Assembly (NCBI RefSeq): GCF_011089895.1 | Contig: NZ_JAANAT010000005.1 | Coordinates: 1-64,000, forward strand | Direction of reading: 5' to 3' | Origin: Mucilaginibacter inviolabilis | Lineage (GTDB): Bacteria > Bacteroidota > Bacteroidia > Sphingobacteriales > Sphingobacteriaceae | Length of the DNA: 64,000 bases | In this document: positions 15,985 to 24,148 of the stretch, one piece after another | How the letters are laid out: the number at the start of each line of letters is the position of its first letter | How positions within the stretch are numbered: position 1 is the first letter of the stretch | Notes under the pieces: generated by a model | Databases searched by the model: none | The model's input: the letters and a program-made list of their open reading frames with translations, nothing else | What the model was told of the DNA's origin: nothing | Program-made: the position numbers and the translations under genes

Positions 15985-16506
15985 TTATTGTTGATCAAAG
16001 TTGGGGTTCAGCCCCAGTGCTTCTTCCAATTTCTCTACAGACATGTCAATGCCTTCCACAATGTGGCTCGCCTGTAAATAAAAACTCTCCCGCTCAGCCA
16101 GTTTACCGGTTATAAATTCCACCAGTTCATCACCTTGCTTTCCCTGCAATACCGGTCGTACAGTTTTGCTATTGCTAAGCCTGTCGGCCAGGTTTTTTGG
16201 CGATAGTTTAATGTACAGCGTTTTACCGTTGGCATTCATCCATTGCATATGATCAAAAAAACAGGGTAAGCCACCACCTGTTGACACCACTACATCCTCG
16301 GGGTATTCTGTTTGTTTCAGTACTTCCGATTCCAGTTTACGAAAAGAATCTTCGCCAAAGCTCGAAAAATATTCGGCAATACTCATGCCTGCCTTTGCTT
16401 CGAGCACATGGTCGAGATCAATAAATTCATAGCCTAATTTGGCTGCCAGTTTACGGCTCCAGGTGGTTTTGCCACAACCCATAAAACCAACTAAAAAGTA
16501 CTTCAT
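15985..16506 (-). CDS. aroK: Shikimate kinase
   Basis: 173 aa cytoplasmic enzyme of the shikimate pathway that phosphorylates shikimate at the 3-hydroxyl with ATP. The Walker A loop GFMGCGKTT is at residues 7-15, the DLD motif at 30-32, the shikimate-binding arginine at about R56 and the GGG motif at 77-79; RPVL of the lid lies further on. The length is normal. It is 9 nt downstream of the permease gene and 6 nt upstream of the phzF-like gene. The neighbours are not aromatic-pathway genes. Confidence 0.95.
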   Translation of the reverse strand: MKYFLVGFMGCGKTTWSRKLAAKLGYEFIDLDHVLEAKAGMSIAEYFSSFGEDSFRKLESEVLKQTEYPEDVVVSTGGGLPCFFDHMQWMNANGKTLYIKLSPKNLADRLSNSKTVRPVLQGKQGDELVEFITGKLAERESFYLQASHIVEGIDMSVEKLEEALGLNPNFDQQ

Positions 16507-16515
16507 GATAATATA

Positions 16516-17574
16516 TCAGCTTAATTTTACCCGCGGATCGATCCAAACATAAATAATATCGATCAGAATACTGATCGCCACAAAAATAAAGGCGATAAAA
16601 AGGATTGATCCCATTACCACCGGAAAATCCGACATCTCCAGGGCATCAACCGTTGCCTTCCCCAGGCCATTGTATCCGAAAATATATTCTACAAAAAATG
16701 AACCCGCCAGCAATGAGGCAAACCAGTTGGCAATAGCGGTGATCACGGGGTTCAACGCGTTTTTTAAAGCATGACGATAAATAATAGCGCGGCTACCAAG
16801 ACCTTTTGCTTTCGCGGTGCGGATATAATCCTGCCCCAGTACATCCAGCATGGCGTTGCGGGTGAGTTGCACAATAATAGCCAGCGGGCGTAAACCCAAA
16901 GTAACCATCGGTAATATTAAATTCCGGATGCTGATCACCTCGCCTCTGAACGGATCATAGCTGTATAAACTACCCGACATGTTGAGGCCGGTGTACTTGC
17001 TCAGCTCAAAACCAAATATCCAGGCAATAATGATCCCAGCAAAAAATGATGGTGCCGATATACCCAGTGTCGAAAAACTGATGGCCAGCTTATCAATCCA
17101 GGTATCTTTATTTACCGCGCTTAATACACCCAGAAACACGCCGATAATAATAGCAAATATCATGGCCGTGGTAGCCAGTACTAAGGTGTTGGGTATAACA
17201 TCCATGAGCAAACTGGCCACATCTTTACGGGTTTGGTATGACCGCCGAAGATAAGGCCATTTCAGCGCCAGTACTTTGGTGTCGCTTACGGCAAATAGTT
17301 TGGCGTAATGATAGCGTTGCTGTTCTTCTGTATTATTTAAGTGGATGCCTACCGGCGAAAGATCATTCAGATAATAGGCAAATTGCACGGGTATGGGTTT
17401 ATCCAGACCAAATTCCTTGCGTACGGCCTGTAATGATTGTACATCTGCGCGCTGGCCCTGCGTCATCCTTGCCGGGTCTACAGGTAGAATATTGAATAGG
17501 AAAAAAACCACCAGAACCACGCCCAGCATTACCGCCAGTCCGTAAAATAATTTGCGGATGAGGTAACGGATCAT
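16516..17574 (-). CDS. ABC transporter permease, DppB/OppB-like
   Basis: 352 aa. About six membrane helices: one at the N-terminus (about 9-31), then a soluble insert of roughly 90 residues, then the core. The EAA-type loop for the ATPase is TAKAKGLGSRAIIYRHALKN near 255-275. This matches peptide or nickel transporter permeases of the DppB type. No second permease, ATPase or binding protein is in the window, so the rest of the transporter must be elsewhere. It starts 2 nt after the BT_3928-type gene on the same strand. Confidence 0.88.
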   Translation of the reverse strand: MIRYLIRKLFYGLAVMLGVVLVVFFLFNILPVDPARMTQGQRADVQSLQAVRKEFGLDKPIPVQFAYYLNDLSPVGIHLNNTEEQQRYHYAKLFAVSDTKVLALKWPYLRRSYQTRKDVASLLMDVIPNTLVLATTAMIFAIIIGVFLGVLSAVNKDTWIDKLAISFSTLGISAPSFFAGIIIAWIFGFELSKYTGLNMSGSLYSYDPFRGEVISIRNLILPMVTLGLRPLAIIVQLTRNAMLDVLGQDYIRTAKAKGLGSRAIIYRHALKNALNPVITAIANWFASLLAGSFFVEYIFGYNGLGKATVDALEMSDFPVVMGSILFIAFIFVAISILIDIIYVWIDPRVKLS

Positions 17575-17576
17575 GG

Positions 17577-18728
17577 TTATTGTTGTTGAAAGTATTTTTT
17601 TACTAAAGCATCATAAGTGGGCACTGTATGATAATGCCATTTGTTAACGATAGTACCGTTTTTAAGTAGCAGCACCCCCGGGTTGGCACGTACCATTTCC
17701 TTCAGCGGAACACCATCGGCATAAAAAATTTCGGTAACCAGTTTATGAGCCTTGGCAAACGCCTCCGCGCTTTGCGCCGAATTGGATGTAAGCAATACCG
17801 TGCGGATGTTATAATTTTCGGTAGCGTTTATAGCCAGTGCGTTTAAGCGGTTAATAGCCTCTGCATTGGTTTTATCCAGATCATGAGCTACGATAACCAG
17901 ACTATAGAATGGATTGGATAATAGCTCTTTAGTGTAATCATTACCCTGGCCATCCTGTATGGAAAGGTCGCGAATCTTAGGTTCGAAGCCTTTTTTAACC
18001 AGCCGGCTTTCCGGGTTGCCTACAACTTCCCAATTCGCATCCTTCCAGATATTAGTTTTCAGGTACTCCTTATCGCTCATGGTTTTGGTTTCGCCGGTCT
18101 TTTTGTTTTTAAGATTGTAGGTTACCTCAAATTCATCCAGCTTTGCGCCGGGCGGAATTTTCATTTCGTCAGGAATATTAGCGCCTATCTTATAAGGTAA
18201 AAAGTCGATGATCGGCATAAAATTATAAGTGTATATGCCAAAACCCAATGCAACAACAGCGGCCCCGATCAACCATTTATCAGCTGTTTTTGGTTTAAAT
18301 ATGGGCTGTATTTTTTTGCGATTGATAAAAGGCACCAATACCAGCAAAAGCAAGATCATATCCTTACTGAAGGATTGCCATGGCGTTAACGGGATAGCAT
18401 CTCCAAAACAACCACAGGTTTGTACTACCTTAAAAAAGGCCGAGTAAAAAGTTAAAAAGCCAAAAAATATGATGAGCAGCAATAAACCCCAGGCTACTTT
18501 TACAGCACGAACACCGATAAGCAGGGCAAAGCCCAGAACCATTTCCAATGTGCACAGCAGTACAGCTATAGTAAGCGCAAAGCTATTGAGGAACATGATA
18601 TGGAAAACCTCAAAATACTCTTCCAGCTTGTACGAAAAACCCAGTGGATCATTGGCTTTTATCAGTCCAGAGAATATAAAGAGCAGGCCAACCGCTATCC
18701 TGCAAAACCAAATAAAGCTGTTTTTCAT
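17577..18728 (-). CDS. BT_3928-type DoxX/MauE-like membrane protein with a thioredoxin-like tail
   Basis: About 383 aa from the ATG at 18728. A longer frame to 18797 would add a basic stretch lying in the repeat at 18741-18868. The N-terminal half is a four-helix DoxX/MauE-like unit (RIAVGLLFIFSGLIKANDP, then VQTCGCFGDAIPLTPWQS with the CGCFGD motif, and further helices). The C-terminal half (about 240-380) reads as a thioredoxin-like domain without a CxxC pair. I recall this protein near DUF1599 and folP genes in Bacteroidota, as here. Function unknown; an envelope redox role is an inference from the fold. Confidence 0.8.
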   Translation of the reverse strand: MKNSFIWFCRIAVGLLFIFSGLIKANDPLGFSYKLEEYFEVFHIMFLNSFALTIAVLLCTLEMVLGFALLIGVRAVKVAWGLLLLIIFFGFLTFYSAFFKVVQTCGCFGDAIPLTPWQSFSKDMILLLLVLVPFINRKKIQPIFKPKTADKWLIGAAVVALGFGIYTYNFMPIIDFLPYKIGANIPDEMKIPPGAKLDEFEVTYNLKNKKTGETKTMSDKEYLKTNIWKDANWEVVGNPESRLVKKGFEPKIRDLSIQDGQGNDYTKELLSNPFYSLVIVAHDLDKTNAEAINRLNALAINATENYNIRTVLLTSNSAQSAEAFAKAHKLVTEIFYADGVPLKEMVRANPGVLLLKNGTIVNKWHYHTVPTYDALVKKYFQQQ

Positions 18729-18740
18729 AGTTATTATTAT

Positions 18741-18868
18741 GGGAGTAAAGATTTTTGGAGCAAAGAGCAAGGATTTTTTCTTTGCTCTTTTTCCCAATGA
18801 TCTCTGCTCTTTATTTTTTAAATCCTTATTCCAAAAGTCCTTGCTCCAAAAGTCCTATTATACTCCTA
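18741..18868. repeat. Dispersed inverted-repeat element, family G copy 1
   Basis: The left arm contains GATTTTTGGAGCAAAGAGCA, and the right arm contains the diverged inverse, with TCCAAAAGTCC and TTGCTCCAAAAGTCC. A shorter relative lies at 30581-30656. It fills the gap between two minus-strand genes and runs into the end of the DUF1599 gene. Confidence 0.55.
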
Positions 18869-19394
18869 ATTTTATTAAAGCAAATACTGAATAATTGAGC
18901 ATGTCCTGGTAATTCGCCTTTACGCCCTCAGATACTTCGGTAAGGCCCTGGTTATCTTCAATTTGTTTAACACGCAGCAATTTCATCAGTATCAGATCGG
19001 TTAATGAGCTAATGCGCATATCGCGCCAGGCCTCGCCATAATCGTGGTTTTTGGCAAACATCAATTCTTTGGTTTCTTTTACCCGCTCGTCAAACAAGTG
19101 TTCCACATGATCGGGGGCAAGCTCCATGGCGGTTTCGGGTGTACTTTCCAGCTGCATCATGGCAATAACGCAATAGTTTACTATTCCAATATATTCGCCG
19201 GTAATGTCCTCACCTACTTTAGATACTTTTTTTTCTTCCAGGGTCCGTATGCGCTGGGCTTTTATGAATATCTGGTCGGTGATGGATTGCGGGCGCAGTA
19301 TGCGCCAGGCGGTTCCGTAGTCTCGGGTCTTTTTCATGAAAAGGCCCTTACATGTGTTAATTACTGCGTCGTACTCTGCTGATGTATTAGCCAA
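18858..19394 (-). CDS. DUF1599 domain protein (tandem repeat)
   Basis: About 178 aa made of two copies of one unit. The first has KKTRDYGTAWRILRPQSITD and the second AKNHDYGEAWRDMRISSLTD; each is followed by a helix with a conserved NY (GIVNYCVIAMMQL, DMLNYSVFALIKL). The family is uncharacterised. A TTG at 19454 overlaps the likely -7 box (19459-19452), so it cannot be the start. I therefore place the start at the TTG of 19394, giving LANTSAEYDAVI as the first residues, which matches the usual length as I recall it. It is divergent from folP. Confidence 0.78.
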   Translation of the reverse strand: MANTSAEYDAVINTCKGLFMKKTRDYGTAWRILRPQSITDQIFIKAQRIRTLEEKKVSKVGEDITGEYIGIVNYCVIAMMQLESTPETAMELAPDHVEHLFDERVKETKELMFAKNHDYGEAWRDMRISSLTDLILMKLLRVKQIEDNQGLTEVSEGVKANYQDMLNYSVFALIKLGV

Positions 19395-19451
19395 AAGTTG
19401 AAATATTTGAATGTTGAAACGTTTGAATATAGCGCCCTTACGCCAATGCTG

Positions 19452-19459
19452 CAAAGTTA
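19452..19459 (-). promoter_or_regulatory. -7 box of the DUF1599 gene
   Basis: Minus strand TAACTTTG fits TAnnTTTG. Transcription would start near 19445, downstream of the TTG at 19454. This supports the later start codon at 19394. The box lies 35 nt from the folP ATG on the other strand. Confidence 0.5.
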
Positions 19460-19493
19460 AACTAAATTACAATATTTAAACTTTGTAAAACAC

Positions 19494-20360
19494 ATGACCC
19501 AAGATACATTTTTTCATAAAAAAACTACCCTGAACGCGGGTGGTAAACTCATAGATTTGTCTAGCCCCAAAGTTATGGGGATCATCAATATTACACCCGA
19601 TTCTTTTTATGCCGGCAGCCGCAAGCCTGGCGTTGACGAAGCCCTGCAGCAAGCCGGGAAAATGTTGGCCGACGGCGCTGCTTTTTTAGATATCGGTGCA
19701 TACTCTTCGCGGCCTAATGCCGAAGATATTTCCATTGCCGAGGAGACTGATCGCCTGTTGCCTGTGGTTGAAGCCATTGTAGCGGCCTTTCCCGCTGCTG
19801 TGCTGTCTATTGATACCTTCCGAGCGCAGGTTGCCGAGGCTGCTATCAAGGCTGGCGCGCATATCATCAATGATATATCGGGAGGAACTTTGGACGAGGG
19901 TATGTTTGCCACCGTTGCCCGTTTGCAGGTGCCTTATATTTTGATGCATATGAAGGGTACTCCGCAGACCATGAATCAACTGGCTCAATATGGCGATGTT
20001 TTTACCGAGGTGCTGGACTATTTTGTATCCCGATACCAGCAGCTAAAGCAATTGGGCGTACACGATGTAATTATCGACCCTGGTTTCGGTTTTGCCAAAA
20101 AGAACGAACATAATTACACCCTGATGAACCGCCTGCATGATTTTGATATGCTAGGTCTCCCAACTTTAGTTGGCATCTCCCGCAAACGGATGATCTATGG
20201 ATTGCTCGAAACCACTGCCGCCGAAGCTCTGAACGGCACCACAGTTTTGAACACCATAGGCCTGACGAAAGGCGCCAATATCCTAAGGGTACATGATGTT
20301 AAAGAAGCCATGGAAGCGGTGAAAATCTGGGAAGCTGTTAACGCTTCAAAAACTTTTTAA
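19494..20360 (+). CDS. folP: Dihydropteroate synthase
   Basis: 288 aa folate-pathway enzyme that joins p-aminobenzoate to the pterin diphosphate; the sulfonamide target. TIM-barrel signatures: GIINITPDSFYAGSR near residues 29-43, DIGAYSSRP near 66-74, SIDTFRAQVAEAA, ISGG near 128, DPGFGFAKK, and SRKRMI near the end. The ATG lies 8 nt after an AAACTTTG box (19478-19485), so its mRNA may have almost no leader. It is divergent from DUF1599. The diadenylate cyclase gene that often follows folP in this phylum (from memory) is absent here. Confidence 0.95.
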   Translation: MTQDTFFHKKTTLNAGGKLIDLSSPKVMGIINITPDSFYAGSRKPGVDEALQQAGKMLADGAAFLDIGAYSSRPNAEDISIAEETDRLLPVVEAIVAAFPAAVLSIDTFRAQVAEAAIKAGAHIINDISGGTLDEGMFATVARLQVPYILMHMKGTPQTMNQLAQYGDVFTEVLDYFVSRYQQLKQLGVHDVIIDPGFGFAKKNEHNYTLMNRLHDFDMLGLPTLVGISRKRMIYGLLETTAAEALNGTTVLNTIGLTKGANILRVHDVKEAMEAVKIWEAVNASKTF

Positions 20361-20682
20361 ACCTCAAATTTTAACAAATTTCTGCTCAAAAAAGGCCTGT
20401 TTTTCATCGAAAAACGCTCAAAAAATGTCGATTTTAACACTTTTTAACAAATTTTAGCTCGATTTTGATGCGTTTTTTAAAGTTTAAAAAGTATTAAATA
20501 ATTGATTGTCAAATAACTAGTTGAGAAATTGGCAATTTTTGACTTGCTTTTTCCCTTAATAAAACAGCCCGGTTCCTCTTTTTTGAAAGAAAACCGGGCT
20601 GCTGTGTATACAAAGATACGAAATTTAAAGATGCCTTAAAATAACTATATTTTAGTATTCTATGTTTATTGGGCAGGTAGGG
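20361..20682. other. Intergenic stretch with a direct repeat and a terminator
   Basis: 322 bp between convergent genes. TTTTAACAAATTT occurs twice (about 20369 and 20440), each followed by GCTC and an A/T-rich stretch, and a TTGATTGTCAA near-palindrome lies near 20504-20514. The hairpin is listed separately. No gene was seen. Confidence 0.5.
20561..20601 (-). terminator. Rho-independent terminator
   Basis: CAGCCCGGTT (20565-20574) pairs perfectly with AACCGGGCTG (20592-20601). Read on the minus strand the stem is followed by TTTTATT, so it should end the transcript of the minus-strand gene at 20683-22407. It may also slow read-through from folP. Confidence 0.7.
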
Positions 20683-22407
20683 TTACTGAAGCTTTTTTAA
20701 GTATTTATAATAGCCATTTTCTTTGAGTAATACCTTATCAGTCCAAAAAGCATTATCATCAAGCGTTGGGTAGGAAAAATTCCATTTAGTAAACGCGCTT
20801 ATAGTATTGCTGATGGGGTTATCGGTATAATCATCTTTATTTAAGGGATTGGGCTTTACTAATAGCCACTCAAATATTTCATTGGTTTGGGGTAACAATA
20901 CAAAATATCGTATGGTGATAGCTCCTTTTTCGTCGGCGATTGATACCGGGTTGATGACAACATGCCTGTCCTTCGGATATATCAGGTTAAAATCTTTGAA
21001 ATCAAATTTAATGATATGGTTTAGCTTTAATTTTGCCTGTTTGTTATAAAAGGGGAGAAAATATCGGGTGGATATCTGCTCACGAAATGTGTCGACTTCG
21101 GCTACTCTTTCTTTTTTCAACTGGTCGGCTACTAAATTATATAAGCCGATATAATCCCGATCTTCTCTTTCCTCGGTGGCCCACATATCTTTATATTTTT
21201 CCCAGTTAGGGTCTTTTCGTTTATCCGCTATTTTTTCAAATAGCTTGGCTTCCCAAAAAGCAGGACCAGGTTCTGTTGTATCATTTTTGAAAAAGGCCCA
21301 TTGCTGCAGATTATTCAGGTATTCCAATTCTCCCTCCTTCAAATTGGCCGCATCAAAATAGGTGACTTCTGATTTTGCATAATACCATTTGCCATTATAT
21401 AATACGCCCTTAACTATATAGGCGTAGGTTTTCGGCTTTTGATCAAGATAGCCCGGTTCATGGATGTCTTTTGAGGTTATAACCTTAACATGTTGATCCT
21501 CTTTATCCTCCAGTAAAGATTTAGCATCTTTTTTATCAATGGTTTTGATAAAGAATCCCACAAATTTTGAGTTATCGCTATTGTGAAAACACTGGTACAG
21601 ATCGCTCAGGTTGATACTCTTATCTGTAGCAGGGATCACTTGTTTTATTAATGTGGCATCAACAGTCTGTGGATAAATATTAGTTTCAATAAATGTCCTC
21701 CTTTTTTCGGTCAGCTCTTTTTCGTGAATTAAAGTTGTATTATGTGATGCTATCTGGGAAAGTACATCGGGCATGGCAGCTGCCATGGCGTTATTGATAG
21801 CGCAATCAATAGAACCTTGTTTGCATGTAAATTCAAATCCGGGATTGTTCCAGTCGCCCTGATACTCTTTATCAATCAATAACTGATTAGCTTTAAGATC
21901 ATACAACTGCAGTTGTAAGTTGCACCTGGTTTGGCCCTTTTGTTTATAAAAGGCGATTTTGGGTAAGTTTAATATATAAGGTGTTTGTTGTTCCCGGGCA
22001 AGCTTTTGCAGATCGGCCAGGTTATTTTTTGATTTTTCGTCTTTCAATAAAACCAGGCAATTGGTAAATCGCTCATAAAAACGGTAGGTAAGATATTCCT
22101 GCGATAAAAAAGATATCATTTTAAAAATATCCATATGCTGAACAAAGCTGATACTACTTTGCTGCATCAGTTTCATATTCTCAGGTTGGGTTTTATCTTC
22201 GGGTTTGGGGTTTTTCATCGCCTCCTGGGCCTGCAAAGCAATTTTGTTAAGCTCGGCATTCTTTGCATCAATTTCCTTTTGCAAAGCCGGGTCAAAATTT
22301 TGATCGCCGGGAGCCAATATTAATAGTTGAGGCTCATAAACAGTTTGGGCTATACATGGCAAGCAGGCACCTATAACAAGTGACAACAGTAAGGTTAGTT
22401 TTTTCAC
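20683..22407 (-). CDS. Exported protein of unknown function
   Basis: 574 aa, starting with GTG at 22407. A signal peptide MKKLTLLLSLVIGACLPC-IAQ is followed by a long soluble region rich in charged helices (PALQKEIDAKNAELNKIALQ near 40-60) and later beta-rich segments. Cysteines are few (one FTCKQGSIDC pair). No enzymatic motif or known domain is recognised. It is likely periplasmic or outer-membrane associated. It is divergent from the SnoaL-like gene at 22474 and has its own terminator at 20561-20601, so it is probably monocistronic. Confidence 0.75.
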   Translation of the reverse strand: MKKLTLLLSLVIGACLPCIAQTVYEPQLLILAPGDQNFDPALQKEIDAKNAELNKIALQAQEAMKNPKPEDKTQPENMKLMQQSSISFVQHMDIFKMISFLSQEYLTYRFYERFTNCLVLLKDEKSKNNLADLQKLAREQQTPYILNLPKIAFYKQKGQTRCNLQLQLYDLKANQLLIDKEYQGDWNNPGFEFTCKQGSIDCAINNAMAAAMPDVLSQIASHNTTLIHEKELTEKRRTFIETNIYPQTVDATLIKQVIPATDKSINLSDLYQCFHNSDNSKFVGFFIKTIDKKDAKSLLEDKEDQHVKVITSKDIHEPGYLDQKPKTYAYIVKGVLYNGKWYYAKSEVTYFDAANLKEGELEYLNNLQQWAFFKNDTTEPGPAFWEAKLFEKIADKRKDPNWEKYKDMWATEEREDRDYIGLYNLVADQLKKERVAEVDTFREQISTRYFLPFYNKQAKLKLNHIIKFDFKDFNLIYPKDRHVVINPVSIADEKGAITIRYFVLLPQTNEIFEWLLVKPNPLNKDDYTDNPISNTISAFTKWNFSYPTLDDNAFWTDKVLLKENGYYKYLKKLQ

Positions 22408-22473
22408 GAAAGAGATTTATGGGTTGAAGATAATTTGAATATATTTAGTTTCCCAACTTTCAATAATCTAATC

Positions 22474-22932
22474 ATGAAAAGTTTAGCACTCCTGTTATTT
22501 GCCTTGCTCCTGTCAGCCAAAACCTTTGCCCAGCAAACGGATCAGGAAGGGATCAAACAAACTATCAATACTTTGTTTGACGCTATGCGGAAAGGCGACA
22601 GTACCCTGCTGCGATCGACCTTTGCAAAAGACATTGTTTTCCAGAGCATCGCCAACAAAAAGGATGGCTCGGTAACCCAGGTGACCGAAAAAGCTAACGA
22701 TTTTATAAAGCAGATAGGCACGCCGCATAAGGAAATATACGATGAGCAGGTTACCTACAAGGATATTAAAGTTGATGGCGACCTGGCCAGCGTTTGGGCT
22801 CCCTACAAATTTTATCTCGGCAAAACTTTCAGCCATTGTGGTGTGGATGTTTTCCAGCTGATGAAAACCAAAGATGGCTGGAAGGTTATTTATATTGTGG
22901 ATACGCGGCGGAAAGATAATTGCCCGGAGTAG
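22474..22932 (+). CDS. Exported SnoaL/NTF2-like protein
   Basis: About 152 aa from the ATG at 22474, which directly begins a signal peptide (MKSLALLLFALLLSAKTFAQ). A longer frame to 22435 would put 13 residues in front of it, so I rejected that start. The mature part is a cone-shaped NTF2-like fold: IKQTINTLFDAMRKGDSTLL, then ASVWAPYKFYLGKTFSHCG-VD and DGWKVIYIVDTRRK at the end. Such domains are used for lactonase, isomerase or simple binding roles; the ligand cannot be predicted. Confidence 0.8.
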   Translation: MKSLALLLFALLLSAKTFAQQTDQEGIKQTINTLFDAMRKGDSTLLRSTFAKDIVFQSIANKKDGSVTQVTEKANDFIKQIGTPHKEIYDEQVTYKDIKVDGDLASVWAPYKFYLGKTFSHCGVDVFQLMKTKDGWKVIYIVDTRRKDNCPE

Positions 22933-22955
22933 TTATTAAGTGAGAGGCGGTAGGA

Positions 22956-23049
22956 ATCCCTCTTGAGAAAGGTGGAGGGGTATGTTTCTCGCTTTACGAA
23001 CACACCCCTGCAACTACACAAGCCCACGCGCCCCCTCTCAAGAGGGGAT
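22956..23049. repeat. Dispersed palindromic element, family C copy 1
   Basis: Outer arms ATCCCTCTTGAGA and TCTCAAGAGGGGAT; inside, AACACACCCCTGCAACTAC and CACGCGCCCCCTC. Copy 2 at 43593-43688 shares the same order and spacing with few changes. Confidence 0.7.
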
Positions 23050-23068
23050 TTGAAAAGTTAACCGCGCT

Positions 23069-23167
23069 GTTCGAAGTCAGAGACTTCGAACGATTATGCC
23101 CGTAGTCTTCAGACTACAGGGTAGTTGCAAACTACAAGCATAGTGATCCGAAGTCAGAGACTTCGGA
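23069..23167. repeat. Array of four short perfect hairpins (family H)
   Basis: GTTCGAAGTC/GACTTCGAAC (23069-23091), TAGTC/GACTA (about 23103-23116), GTAGTT/AACTAC (23121-23135) and TCCGAAGTC/GACTTCGGA (about 23147-23167). The first and last share the core CGAAGTCAGAGACTTCG. Confidence 0.7.
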
Positions 23168-23224
23168 TAGCGGGCCCTACATGATACCCTTTTTATGGCT
23201 GTTACTTTTTTAACGTGAGTATTT

Positions 23225-23419
23225 TTAAAATGGCAATGATTTAAAAACAAATACAAGCCCGGTTAATAAGCACATAATAAGCACTAGCCAAGTTCTAAAA
23301 ACATTTACCTTATTTACAAAAGCTAATTCACCGCTATAGTTACCCCATTTTCGACTTTTATAAAAGAAAAATGTTGCAACTAAAAAAGCAACCCCTATAA
23401 AAAAATTACGCCAATCCAT
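23225..23419 (-). CDS. Small membrane protein of unknown function
   Basis: 64 aa with two predicted membrane helices: FFIGVAFLVATFFFY (about 5-20) and WLVLIMCLLTGLVFVFKSL (about 44-62), joined by a polar loop SRKWGNYSGELAFVNKVNV. It begins 24 nt after the NUDIX gene on the same strand, so it may be the second gene of that transcript. No family is recognised. The reading frame is short but its hydrophobic pattern and position support it. Confidence 0.5.
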   Translation of the reverse strand: MDWRNFFIGVAFLVATFFFYKSRKWGNYSGELAFVNKVNVFRTWLVLIMCLLTGLVFVFKSLPF

Positions 23420-23443
23420 TGATGGTTAATGCCTTTTTATTTC

Positions 23444-23989
23444 CTACAACACCCCCAGTTTCACCATACCAAAAAACAAACCGGTGCAGTGCATAGCCTG
23501 TACTATCTTGTTTTCCAGCAGCAGTTGTTTTACTTCGGCGAGGGTGTATTCTTCAACGATCAGCTCTTCATGAGCATCCAATGCCTGTCCCTGAACTTTT
23601 TTGCCGCCTTTAGCCAGGTAGGTAAAAGTTTGGTTATTGGCCGTTGCCGGGTTACCGTATACGGTGCACAGCAATTCAAAATTATCAAACTGATAACCGG
23701 TTTCTTCCAGCAATTCGCGACGCAGGGCTTCCTCGGGTTTTTCGTCACCATCAATAACGCCGCCGGGTGTCTCCAGCGAAATAATTCCTGCTGCATGGCG
23801 GTATTGCCTTACCATTAATACTTTATTGTTTTCGGTTATGGCAACGGCATTAACCCAGTTGCTGTATTCTAAAACGTAGTAGTCATCAACTATGCGGCCA
23901 TCAGGCATTTCGCATTTGTCGAGCCGTAAAGTGGCCCAGGGGCCTTTATGTATATAATGTGATGAAAGTAGTTTCCAGGTGAGATCCAT
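23444..23989 (-). CDS. NUDIX hydrolase (ADP-ribose pyrophosphatase-like)
   Basis: 181 aa. The NUDIX box is complete: G77, E83, then RELLEETGY at 91-99 (pattern G-x5-E-x7-RE-x2-EE-x-G). The N-terminal strand region DGRIVDDYYVLEY and the downstream VYGNPATANNQTFTYLA with a late EEL are typical of ADP-sugar pyrophosphatases, which cleave ADP-ribose to AMP and ribose 5-phosphate. Probably cytoplasmic housekeeping. It ends 24 nt before the small membrane protein gene. Confidence 0.88.
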   Translation of the reverse strand: MDLTWKLLSSHYIHKGPWATLRLDKCEMPDGRIVDDYYVLEYSNWVNAVAITENNKVLMVRQYRHAAGIISLETPGGVIDGDEKPEEALRRELLEETGYQFDNFELLCTVYGNPATANNQTFTYLAKGGKKVQGQALDAHEELIVEEYTLAEVKQLLLENKIVQAMHCTGLFFGMVKLGVL

Positions 23990-23999
23990 GTATTAATTA

Positions 24000-24142
24000 G
24001 TGAATTATTGATTTAGTGAATTAGTGGTGGGAAGAATTGGTGAGGTTTTTTTTAATGAATTATTGATTGAGTGAAGTTGATAGATAAATTCTGAAAATTC
24101 TGGTTCAGACAAAAAATCACTAAATCAATAATTCAGTAATTA
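24000..24142. repeat. Low-complexity inverted repeat, family F copy 1
   Basis: Imperfect repeats of AATTATTGATTTAGTGAATT type in both orientations, with a right arm ACAAAAAATCACTAAATCAA. Related tracts are at 25402-25521 and 26862-26908. It sits between the NUDIX gene and the TPM gene. Confidence 0.5.
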
Positions 24143-24148
24143 CGCAGC

